DNA of 64,000 bases from FEN-1219 sp964503125 (lineage in GTDB: Bacteria; Pseudomonadota; Gammaproteobacteria; Steroidobacterales; Rariloculaceae): assembly GCA_964503125.1 (NCBI GenBank), contig CAZCZE010000024.1:1-64000 (forward strand), written 5' to 3'. Positions 33,830 through 41,172 of this stretch are shown here, piece by piece; within the stretch, counting starts at the first letter, position 1; each line of letters starts with the position of its first letter. The translations under genes and the position numbers were made by a program. The notes below the pieces were generated by a model. It ran no database searches and was not told the DNA's origin. It worked only from the letters and a program-made list of their open reading frames with translations.

Positions 33830-34240
33830 CTACCGCTTCTTCGCCGGCGAGCCGTTCCGGGCCACTGCCGCCTTCACGAGGGCCTTGAACGCGCCCGCGC
33901 CGACCTCTTCCCCTTCGCGGATGTCGATCGCCCTTCGCGTGTTGCCTTCCAAGCTGGAATTGAAGAGGCGCGATGGGTCCTTGATGCTGGCGCCCCGGGC
34001 GAAGGTCAGCTTCACGACCTTCTGGTACGCCTCGCCGGTGCAGACGATCCCGTCGTGCGACCAGACGGGAACGCTCCACTTCCACTCCTCGGTGATCTTG
34101 GGGTCGGCTTCGAGGATCAGCGCCCGCATGCGGGCCAGTGTCGCGCCACGCCATCCCGAGAGATCGCGGATCCGCTCGTCGATGAGCCGAGCAGCGGGCC
34201 GCCCGGTCGCGCCTGCCTTCGGCCGGGACTTTGCCTTCAT
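33830..34240 (-). CDS. DUF1801-family protein
   Basis: A 136-residue cytoplasmic protein with the family pattern WRGATLARMRALILEADPKI, then WKWSVPVWSHDGIVCTG, then KVVKLTFARGASIKDPSRLF. The fold is YdhG-like with no known activity. It begins 2 bases after the RND pump gene on the same strand. Confidence 0.88.
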   Translation of the reverse strand: MKAKSRPKAGATGRPAARLIDERIRDLSGWRGATLARMRALILEADPKITEEWKWSVPVWSHDGIVCTGEAYQKVVKLTFARGASIKDPSRLFNSSLEGNTRRAIDIREGEEVGAGAFKALVKAAVARNGSPAKKR

Positions 34241-34242
34241 AT

Positions 34243-37200
34243 CTACGTTGCTCCCGAATTCGTTGCGCCACCCGTGAGCCGCCGCACCGTATCCCCGGCG
34301 CGCATCGTCCAGACGAAAAACAGCGGGATGAACAGCACGGCGATGAACGTGGCCGCGAGCATGCCGCCGATGACGCCCGTGCCGATCGAGTGGCGGCTCG
34401 CGGCGCCCGCGCCGCTGCTCAAGGCGAGCGGCAAGACCCCCAGGATGAACGCGAGCGACGTCATGACGATGGGCCTAAAGCGCAGGCGCGCCGCCTCGAC
34501 GGCGGCTTCCTTGAGCCCCATGCCTTCGCGGTGCATATGCGCCGCGAACTCGACGATGAGGATGGCGTTCTTGGCCGCGAGACCCACGAGCGTCACGAGC
34601 CCGATCTGCAAGTAGAGATCGTTGTAGAGGCCGCGCAGCCAGACCGCGAGGAACGCGCCGAACACGGCGAACGGCACGGCCAGGATCACGGCGAACGGCA
34701 ACGTGATGCGCTCGTACTGCGCCGCGAGGATCAGGAACACCATGAGCACGGCGAGCGCGAAGATCGCGAGCGTGTTCTGGCCGCTCGTCTTCTCCTGGTA
34801 CGACTGGCCCGACCACGCGAGCGTGTAGCCGTCGGGCAGCGTCTCGGCCGCGAGCTGCTCCATGACCGCGAGCGCCTGGCCCGAGCTGAAGCCCGGCGCG
34901 GGCTCGCCGAAGAGGCGCGCGGAGGGAAACAGATTGAAGCGCTCGATGAAGTCGGGGCCCGTGACCTCGCGCACGGCCGCGATCGCCGTCAGCGGAACCA
35001 TCGCGCCGTCGGCCGAGCGCACGGCGACGTCGCGGATGTCCTCGGGATGCGCGCGGAACTTGGCGTCCGATTGCATCTGCACCCGGTACACGCGGCCGTC
35101 ACGGTTGAAGTCGTTGACGTAGAACGCGCCGAACGTGCTCTGGAGCGTGATGTTCACGTCCTCGAGGTTCACGCGCAGCAGCTTGGCCTTCTCGACGTCG
35201 ATCTCGACGTTGACGCGCGGCACTTGCGCCGAGTACGAGGTTCCGACGCCCATGAGCTCGGGGCGTTGCGCGGCTGCCGCGATCAACGCCTGCGTTGCTC
35301 GCTCGAGCGCCGAATAGTCGTTGCTGCGCGACTGGATGAAGCCTTCGAAGCCGCCCGTGTTCGACATGCCTTCGACGGCCGGCGGCGACAGCGAAAAGAC
35401 GAACGCGTCCCTGATGGCCTGGCCCGCGCCGAACAACGCGCCTGCCACTGCCTCGGATGACATGCCCTCGCCGTGCCGCTCCGACCAGTCCTTGAGCAGG
35501 ACGAAGCTCACGCCCGCATTGCTGCGCTGGCCGCCCGTGAGCACATCGAAGCCCGCGACCGTGATGTTGTCGAAGAACGCGGGGTGCGCGAACGCCGCCT
35601 CGTCGAGCGTTTCGAGCGCCGCTTGCGTGCGCTGCATCGACGCGGCGGGCGGCAGCGCCGTGATCACGAGCACGTAGCCTTGATCTTCGTTCGGCGCGAG
35701 CGCGCTCGGGATCGAGCGCTCGAGCCACCAGGTCGCGACGACCATCGCCGCGATCGCGCCCGCGGCGACGACGCCGTGCCGCATCGTCCACCGCACGCCC
35801 TGGGTGTACGCCTCGGTGATTCGTAGGAAGGTCGCGTCGAAGAGCGCGAGGAAGCCCCGCGGCTCGACCTCGCCGGTTTTGAGCAGCCGCGCGCACATCG
35901 CGGGCGTGAGCGTGAGCGCGACGAAGCCCGAGATCGTGACCGACACGGCTATCGTGATCGCGAACTGCCGGTACATCTCGCCGACGAGCCCGCCCAAGAA
36001 TGCGACGGGCAGGAACACGGCGTTGAGCACGAGCACGATCGCGATGACCGCGCGGCTCACCTCGGCCATCGCGCGGCGCGTCGCCTCGCGGGCATCGATG
36101 TGCTCGGTGCGCATGTGCCGCTCGACGTTCTCGAGCACAACGATCGCGTCGTCGACGACGATGCCGATCGCGAGCACCATGCCGAACAGAGTCAGCGAGT
36201 TGATCGAGAAGCCGAGCAGGTACATGCCGGCGAACGTGCCGACGAGCGACACGGGCACGACCACCGACGGGATTGCGGTGGCGCGCAGGTTGTAGAGGAA
36301 CAGCCAGACGACGACGAACACGAGCACGAGCGCCTCGGCGAACGTGAAGGCGACCTCGCGCATCGAGGTGCGCACGTAGTTGCTCGTGTCGTAGGGTATC
36401 GCCCACTCGAGGCCCACCGGGAAGCTCGGCGTAAGCTCCGCCATCTTTGCGTAGACGGCGGCCGCGGCCTGCAACGCGTTCGCGTCGGGCGCGAGCTGGA
36501 GCGCCGCGCCGATCACGGGGCGGCCCTGCCGCGTCAGCTTAAACCCGTAGTCGCGCGCGCCGAGCTCGACGCGCGCAACGTCCGCAAGGCGCACGACCTG
36601 GCCATCGCTACCAGCTCGCACCACGATGCGCTCGAACTGCTCGGGATCCGAGAGCCTTGATTGCGTCGTCACGGACAGCGTGAGGTCGACGCGCTCGTCG
36701 ATGGGCTCGTCACCGAGGCGGCCGGCCGCGGACTGCGCGTTCTGCTCGCGGACCGCAGCCGCGACGTCGGCCGGCGTCAGCCCGAGCTCGGCGAGCCGGT
36801 CGGGCCTGAGCCATATCCTAATCGAGTAATCGCGCGCGCCGAACACCTGCACGTTGCCGACGCCCGGGATGCGCCGCAGCTCGTCGATGATGTTGAGCGT
36901 CGCGTAATTCGAGACGGTGAGGTCGTCGTAGCGGCCGTCGGGCGAGTCGAACGTCAGGATCATGAGGAAGCTCGGCAGCGCCTTCTGGACCGTGACGCCC
37001 TGCCTCCTGACTTCCTCGGGCAAGAGCTGGATGGCGCTCTGCACACGGTTCTGCACGTTGATGACCGACGTGTCGGGATCCGTGCCGACGGCGAACGTGA
37101 GCGCGATCGCGAGGTTGCCCACCGACGAGCTGCCCGAGCGCATGTAGAGCATGTTCTCGACGCCGTTCAAGGCCTGCTCGAGCGGCGCCGCGACCGTCTC

Positions 37201-37377
37201 GGCGATGACGTCGGCGCTCGCGCCCGGATAGAACGTGGAGACGCTGATCTGGGGAGGGGCGATGTTCGGATACATCGCGACGGGCAGCTCGCGGTACGCC
37301 GCGATGCCGGCAATCACGATGAAGGCCGAGACGACCGTCGCGAATAACGGCCGGTCGATGAAGAAGTTCGAGATCAC
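34243..37377 (-). CDS. RND multidrug efflux permease (HAE1 type)
   Basis: A 1044-residue inner-membrane proton/drug antiporter of AcrB/MexB type, of normal length. The N-terminus is ISNFFIDRPLFATVVSAFIV; the conserved proton-relay Asp pair is in AIGIVVDDAIVVLENVERHM; porter segments include YPNIAPPQISVSTFYPGA, and the C-terminal half has TLVGLAAKNAILIVEFAA. The start overlaps the adaptor stop by 4 bases (ATGA). No outer-membrane channel gene is adjacent, so a shared TolC is expected. Confidence 0.96.
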   Translation of the reverse strand: MISNFFIDRPLFATVVSAFIVIAGIAAYRELPVAMYPNIAPPQISVSTFYPGASADVIAETVAAPLEQALNGVENMLYMRSGSSSVGNLAIALTFAVGTDPDTSVINVQNRVQSAIQLLPEEVRRQGVTVQKALPSFLMILTFDSPDGRYDDLTVSNYATLNIIDELRRIPGVGNVQVFGARDYSIRIWLRPDRLAELGLTPADVAAAVREQNAQSAAGRLGDEPIDERVDLTLSVTTQSRLSDPEQFERIVVRAGSDGQVVRLADVARVELGARDYGFKLTRQGRPVIGAALQLAPDANALQAAAAVYAKMAELTPSFPVGLEWAIPYDTSNYVRTSMREVAFTFAEALVLVFVVVWLFLYNLRATAIPSVVVPVSLVGTFAGMYLLGFSINSLTLFGMVLAIGIVVDDAIVVLENVERHMRTEHIDAREATRRAMAEVSRAVIAIVLVLNAVFLPVAFLGGLVGEMYRQFAITIAVSVTISGFVALTLTPAMCARLLKTGEVEPRGFLALFDATFLRITEAYTQGVRWTMRHGVVAAGAIAAMVVATWWLERSIPSALAPNEDQGYVLVITALPPAASMQRTQAALETLDEAAFAHPAFFDNITVAGFDVLTGGQRSNAGVSFVLLKDWSERHGEGMSSEAVAGALFGAGQAIRDAFVFSLSPPAVEGMSNTGGFEGFIQSRSNDYSALERATQALIAAAAQRPELMGVGTSYSAQVPRVNVEIDVEKAKLLRVNLEDVNITLQSTFGAFYVNDFNRDGRVYRVQMQSDAKFRAHPEDIRDVAVRSADGAMVPLTAIAAVREVTGPDFIERFNLFPSARLFGEPAPGFSSGQALAVMEQLAAETLPDGYTLAWSGQSYQEKTSGQNTLAIFALAVLMVFLILAAQYERITLPFAVILAVPFAVFGAFLAVWLRGLYNDLYLQIGLVTLVGLAAKNAILIVEFAAHMHREGMGLKEAAVEAARLRFRPIVMTSLAFILGVLPLALSSGAGAASRHSIGTGVIGGMLAATFIAVLFIPLFFVWTMRAGDTVRRLTGGATNSGAT

Positions 37378-38543
37378 GGGGCGCTGCCCGGCCCGGACTT
37401 CTGTGCCGCGCCCTCGGCGATCGGAACGGCGTTCACCTGTGCGCCCGGCACCACCTTCAAGGTGCCGTCGACGACGACGCGCGCGCCGGCCTTGAGGCCG
37501 GCGGTCACGGCCACGTCGTTGCCCGCGGGCGTGCCGAGCTCGACGGGCGCAAACGCGGCCTGGCCGTTGGCGTCGACGGTCCAGACGTAGGTGCCCTGCG
37601 CGCCGTGCATCACGGCGCGTTTCGGAATCACGAGCGAGCTCGGAATACGCACGCCTTCGATGCGCGCGCGCACGATGCGCCCGGGCACGACGCCGTCGGG
37701 ATTGTCGAGCACGGCGCGGATCGCGACCGTGCCCGTCGCGTCGTCGACGCGCGGCGACACGAACTCGATCTTGCCCATGGCGGCGAGCGTCTTGCCCTGC
37801 ACGTCGGTGACCGTGACGCCGACGCTTCTGGCATCGTCACCTTCGACGGCCGCGCGCACGAGGTCGGCGTCGGTGTCGGCCACGGCGAGGTCGACGTAGA
37901 GCCGGTCGGCCTGCACGATGTAAGTCAGCAGGCTAGAGTCGGTGCCTGCGGTGACGAGGCTGCCTTCGGAGCGCACCTCGCGGCTCGTGAGGCCCGCGAT
38001 CGGCGCGCGGACCTCGGTGTACGAGAGCTCGAGCTCGGCCGTACGCAGAACTGCGCGCGCGGCTGCAACACCAGCCTCGGCGCTCTCGAATGCGGCGAGC
38101 GCCGTGTCGCGATCGCGCAGGCTCGCAAGCTTTTGATCGTAGAGCGGCACGATGCGGTCGCGCGCGCGTTGCGCTTGGCCCAAGTTGGCCTGCTCGACGC
38201 CGAGGGCAGCACGCACGCGCGCGACCTCGGCGCGAAACGGATCGGGATCGATGCGGAACAGCACCTCGCCGGCCTCGACGTGCGCGCCTTCGTCGTAGCG
38301 CCGCTCGAGCAGGATGCCCGAGACGCGCGCGCGCACCTCGACCTCGCGCACGCCCTTGAGCTGCGCCGGATACTCGAGCACGAGCGTGAGCGCCCGCGGC
38401 TCGACGACGACGACGCCGACCTCGACGGGCGGCGGCGGCGGCACGGCCGGCGGCTCACCGCACGCGGCGAGCCCCAATGCCGTTAGCGAAGAGAAAAGGC
38501 CGAGGGCGCGCCGCGAAGGGCGGCGCTGGACACAAATTGACAC
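37374..38543 (-). CDS. RND efflux periplasmic adaptor (membrane fusion) lipoprotein
   Basis: A 389-residue AcrA-like adaptor. The GTG start at 38543 follows GGGAG at good spacing; residues further upstream in frame look non-coding. The signal ends in lipobox LAAC, so it is lipid-anchored. Domains in order: beta-barrel/lipoyl half (VEVRARVSGILLERRYDEGA), alpha hairpin (LGQAQRARDRIVPLYDQKLA), second lipoyl half (YTEVRAPIAGLTSREV) and membrane-proximal domain. It is translationally coupled to the permease gene. Confidence 0.93.
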   Translation of the reverse strand: MSICVQRRPSRRALGLFSSLTALGLAACGEPPAVPPPPPVEVGVVVVEPRALTLVLEYPAQLKGVREVEVRARVSGILLERRYDEGAHVEAGEVLFRIDPDPFRAEVARVRAALGVEQANLGQAQRARDRIVPLYDQKLASLRDRDTALAAFESAEAGVAAARAVLRTAELELSYTEVRAPIAGLTSREVRSEGSLVTAGTDSSLLTYIVQADRLYVDLAVADTDADLVRAAVEGDDARSVGVTVTDVQGKTLAAMGKIEFVSPRVDDATGTVAIRAVLDNPDGVVPGRIVRARIEGVRIPSSLVIPKRAVMHGAQGTYVWTVDANGQAAFAPVELGTPAGNDVAVTAGLKAGARVVVDGTLKVVPGAQVNAVPIAEGAAQKSGPGSAP

Positions 38544-38874
38544 GTAACAGACTCCCTTCAGGGGTGGACCGTGCCGAGATTCCTTGGGCCGCGCGGGCAG
38601 CGGTGTTGGCTTTAGCAGCCGTCCGGCGGACATCGGCAACCCCATCATTCTAAGGGACTCCGGCACCCGCTTACGAGCCGCGAGCAACAGTGTGGCTCAA
38701 GCTCGCGACAAGGAATGTCAGGAATCGGCGGCCGGCGGGGCTATTTCATTGCCACCGCGACCTCGGCGATGCTCGCGACGACGGCCGCCAAGACCTTGGC
38801 CGCGCGCCAGTGTGTGGCGGTCCGCAGACAGCGACGTCGCAACAAACCTGTGGGCATACGGACGCGAGCGACCT
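38544..38874. other. Intergenic stretch with a pbpC-tail-like remnant
   Basis: This 331-base stretch separates the RND adaptor gene from the defence-like module. The only supported content is the segment at 38751-38822, described separately. The remainder has no convincing gene and must hold the adaptor promoter. Confidence 0.5.
38751..38822 (-). repeat. Diverged copy of the pbpC 3' end (direct repeat of 41173-41254)
   Basis: Read on the minus strand, this segment encodes HWRAAKVLAAVV-ASIAEVAVAMK and then a stop. The true pbpC end at 41173 encodes HRVAAQVLRGG-AAVASVAEVAFMVK and then a stop. About 14 of 23 aligned residues agree, and both end at the stop codon. The two copies are in the same orientation and bracket the two-gene defence-like module. 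Nucleotide identity is only moderate, so it could be an old target-site duplication or chance similarity in Ala/Val-rich coding sequence. Confidence 0.45.
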
Positions 38875-39726
38875 TTAACCGTCGGCCCACACCTTGATCG
38901 CGACGAAGAGCGGCTCCTCCTTTGCCCTCCCCCAATTTGCTCCGTTAACTATGGCACGGGCAACTACATCTTTGTGACGCAGACTCGTACCCACTCCGAG
39001 GCCCTTGGTCAACCACGATAGGAGGTCTATCAGATCGTCCCGGTGAATTTGTTTTCGTGGTTCTGGCGTAAGTGATTTCCGTGCCTTTTCGACTTCGCGG
39101 CTCAGTTCCGCTACCGAACCCTTCAAACCCTTGTTAGTGAGTAGGCGATCCACAAAGTGCTGGTAGTCAAGAGTTAAACATTTTTTCCGAAGGTCGCAGG
39201 ATCTTGAGACACTGACCCACGCTACATTCAGGCCCAGCTTGTGTCGAGCGACGCGCACCAAGAAAGACTCTTGTAAGACTCCGAGCAAGGTAGTGTAGGT
39301 CTCCTCGTGAAGCTGGCACCTAAAGTGAAGCGCGAACAGTTTTCTCGCATCGTCGATGCCAAAGAAATACAGGTCAAAGCTCGCGTAGTCTGTGTAGAAC
39401 AGGAAGCGACATTCCTCCCGTTCACCAGTAATAAGGTCCAAGTCACTGTCGGCGATGCAACGAACCCCGTCGCACTCTACCGATAACGCGGCATCGAATG
39501 ATTGGGCTAACGCGATTACTCGAGCGCGATTCCCGCCCGCTCTGGCGAGAACGTCGACGGTGTCGATCTCGTACACCGAGACTTGCCAGGATAAGCCGTT
39601 TTCCTTCAGGTACCAGTCGAGAGCTTCTTTGTCCGCGCTGCCTTCAACGTAGATGTCGCGGAGGTCCGGTTCGAGCTCGTAAAGAGTCACCAACTCATCG
39701 ATGGTCCGCCGATATGCCTTGTCCAT
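38875..39726 (-). CDS. TOPRIM/DUF4435-like effector (PARIS AriB-like)
   Basis: A 283-residue protein. Near the N-terminus it has a TOPRIM-type acidic motif, DIYVEGSADKEALDWYL (Glu28), and later RCIADSDLDLITG (Asp93, Asp95, Asp97), as in DUF4435 proteins. In PARIS systems AriB is a TOPRIM nuclease-like toxin released by the AriA ATPase when a phage trigger is sensed; length and order fit. The central part (FLFYTDYASFDLYFFG, FALHFRCQL) and helical C-terminus are otherwise unassigned. It starts 6 bases after the ATPase stop. Codon use is less GC-rich than in the neighbours. Confidence 0.7.
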   Translation of the reverse strand: MDKAYRRTIDELVTLYELEPDLRDIYVEGSADKEALDWYLKENGLSWQVSVYEIDTVDVLARAGGNRARVIALAQSFDAALSVECDGVRCIADSDLDLITGEREECRFLFYTDYASFDLYFFGIDDARKLFALHFRCQLHEETYTTLLGVLQESFLVRVARHKLGLNVAWVSVSRSCDLRKKCLTLDYQHFVDRLLTNKGLKGSVAELSREVEKARKSLTPEPRKQIHRDDLIDLLSWLTKGLGVGTSLRHKDVVARAIVNGANWGRAKEEPLFVAIKVWADG

Positions 39727-39732
39727 CGTCGA

Positions 39733-41079
39733 TCAGATCTCGATCGTGTACTTGCGTTGCTTTGTGAGGATCTCCAACGAGTGCGAGGCAATAAGGAACT
39801 GAAGGGACCCTGAACTCGGAAACGCAGTCAGCGCTTCGACGAGTCTTCTTTGCCACTTTATGTTCAGGGAAAGCTCTGGTTCGTCGATGAGGAAAAGACC
39901 GCCCGTTTCCCGAGCGAGCGTCGTATGGAGGAGAATTGAAAGCAGTTGTATCTCGCCAGACGACAGGAGTTCCGGGGCAATCTCTCTTGGTCCAGGCGCG
40001 ACGATCCGAATTCCAGTTCGGGGAGATATCGAGACAGTTTTTCGCGTAAAAAAGGAACCGAGGAGTCTCTGAAGCGTCGATATTACGTCGCGTATGTCGG
40101 TGAGTGCAGTAAGGCGGGCTTCGGCAGAATTTAGGTACGCATCGACGACGGCAAAAACCATTGGCCTGGCTTGAATCGTCGTTGCTCGAAGAAGACCCGC
40201 TACTTCGCTCTCTGCAATCGCCACTGACAGGCCTAGACTTGCGTATTCCTCTACTCGACGGGCGACCTCGCTTAATCGCTTGAGCCGCTTATCCAATTCC
40301 CCCTTGGTCCCAGATCCGCTCTCGGACTTCACTTTGGAGAGCCTTCCTAGAAGGCTGGTGTACACGGCGTTGACATCTTCGGCACCGCTCGCTGATCCGG
40401 AGATAGTTCGGTAGTCGATCCACCGTTCGGCGGTTCTAACAAGCTCTACAAATTGCTCGCGGCTAGTCGGCAGTCCCCGATCTGGTCGATTGCGTTCGGA
40501 CGAGAGCCACACTCTTCGCCGAAACGGTGCACCCGCTGTACCTTCAGGTACAGAACGCTTCACGGCGCGGCTATCGAGCAAGTACGTGATGGGTAGCTTG
40601 AGCTCCTCGAGCTTGCGAAAGAGCTTTGGAACGTCGGGGTTTACTTCGAGCCTGACGTGTCCTTCCGAATCTGCTTGAATCTCGAACGTTTCGCGAGTTT
40701 CACCGCGTTGGCCTATGGAGACGCGGTAGCTACCTGCGTCACTGGACATCTCTCGAAACGCCTCAACCACATCACCACTAGAGAGCACGATCCGTACACG
40801 CCGAAACGGAATTGTCGCTAGGTAGGTCTTGTCGCCTTGATTTCGCTCGACGGACAGGAGGGCGAAGATCAGATTCAGGATTGTCGTCTTTCCGGCGCCG
40901 TTATCACCGTAGAAGATGTTGAAGTGCCCAAACCCTTCATCGGTCTGACCTCGTAATCTGTGAGTGATGTAGCCAAAAAGCTCCTCAATGACCAACTCCT
41001 TGATGCGGGGCGTTGGATGTTGAGGGGGCGTCGTGGTTTCACCTCGCTTCGAATCAGTTGTCTTGTTCGTGTGGGCCAC
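39733..41079 (-). CDS. ABC-type AAA ATPase of a defence module (PARIS AriA-like)
   Basis: A 448-residue SMC/ABC-like ATPase. Walker A is GDNGAGKTT (58-66), the ABC signature-like motif is LLSSGEIQLLSIL (about 370), Walker B is LFLIDEPELSL (Asp399/Glu400), and the H-loop His is in IASHS. A helical insertion (SKVKSESGSGTKGELDKRL, then VARRVEEYA) sits in the middle. The protein belongs to the AAA_15/AAA_21 group, which pairs with DUF4435, OLD-type or HNH effectors in anti-phage systems. The start is GTG 41079 with AGGT upstream. Its GC content is visibly lower than the surroundings, which indicates horizontal transfer. Confidence 0.82.
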   Translation of the reverse strand: MAHTNKTTDSKRGETTTPPQHPTPRIKELVIEELFGYITHRLRGQTDEGFGHFNIFYGDNGAGKTTILNLIFALLSVERNQGDKTYLATIPFRRVRIVLSSGDVVEAFREMSSDAGSYRVSIGQRGETRETFEIQADSEGHVRLEVNPDVPKLFRKLEELKLPITYLLDSRAVKRSVPEGTAGAPFRRRVWLSSERNRPDRGLPTSREQFVELVRTAERWIDYRTISGSASGAEDVNAVYTSLLGRLSKVKSESGSGTKGELDKRLKRLSEVARRVEEYASLGLSVAIAESEVAGLLRATTIQARPMVFAVVDAYLNSAEARLTALTDIRDVISTLQRLLGSFFTRKTVSISPRTGIRIVAPGPREIAPELLSSGEIQLLSILLHTTLARETGGLFLIDEPELSLNIKWQRRLVEALTAFPSSGSLQFLIASHSLEILTKQRKYTIEI

Positions 41080-41112
41080 GTTCTACCTGCCATCCACGGT
41101 ACGCTCCTGCAG

Positions 41113-41141
41113 ATAGTACGGATAAATGCCTCGTTTGTTCA
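41113..41141 (-). promoter_or_regulatory. Candidate sigma-70 promoter of the ATPase/TOPRIM module
   Basis: On the minus strand TGAACA (41136-41141) and TACTAT (41113-41118) are separated by 17 bases and lie about 35 bases upstream of the GTG start. This is a good -35/-10 pair in an otherwise GC-rich context and is located between the module and the pbpC stop. Confidence 0.5.
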
Positions 41142-41172
41142 GTCGGGCGGCTGCAAACGGCGGTCTCGGGCT

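Noticed and set aside
31522..33888. 788-residue open frame antisense to the amidohydrolase and protease genes
   Set aside because: Composition is dominated by Arg, Asp, Val and His with no motif; the opposite strand has three clear genes.
38875..41079. Reading the module as Gabija or Septu
   Set aside because: There is no UvrD-type helicase for Gabija and no HNH motif for Septu; the separate ABC ATPase and TOPRIM/DUF4435-like protein fit PARIS better.
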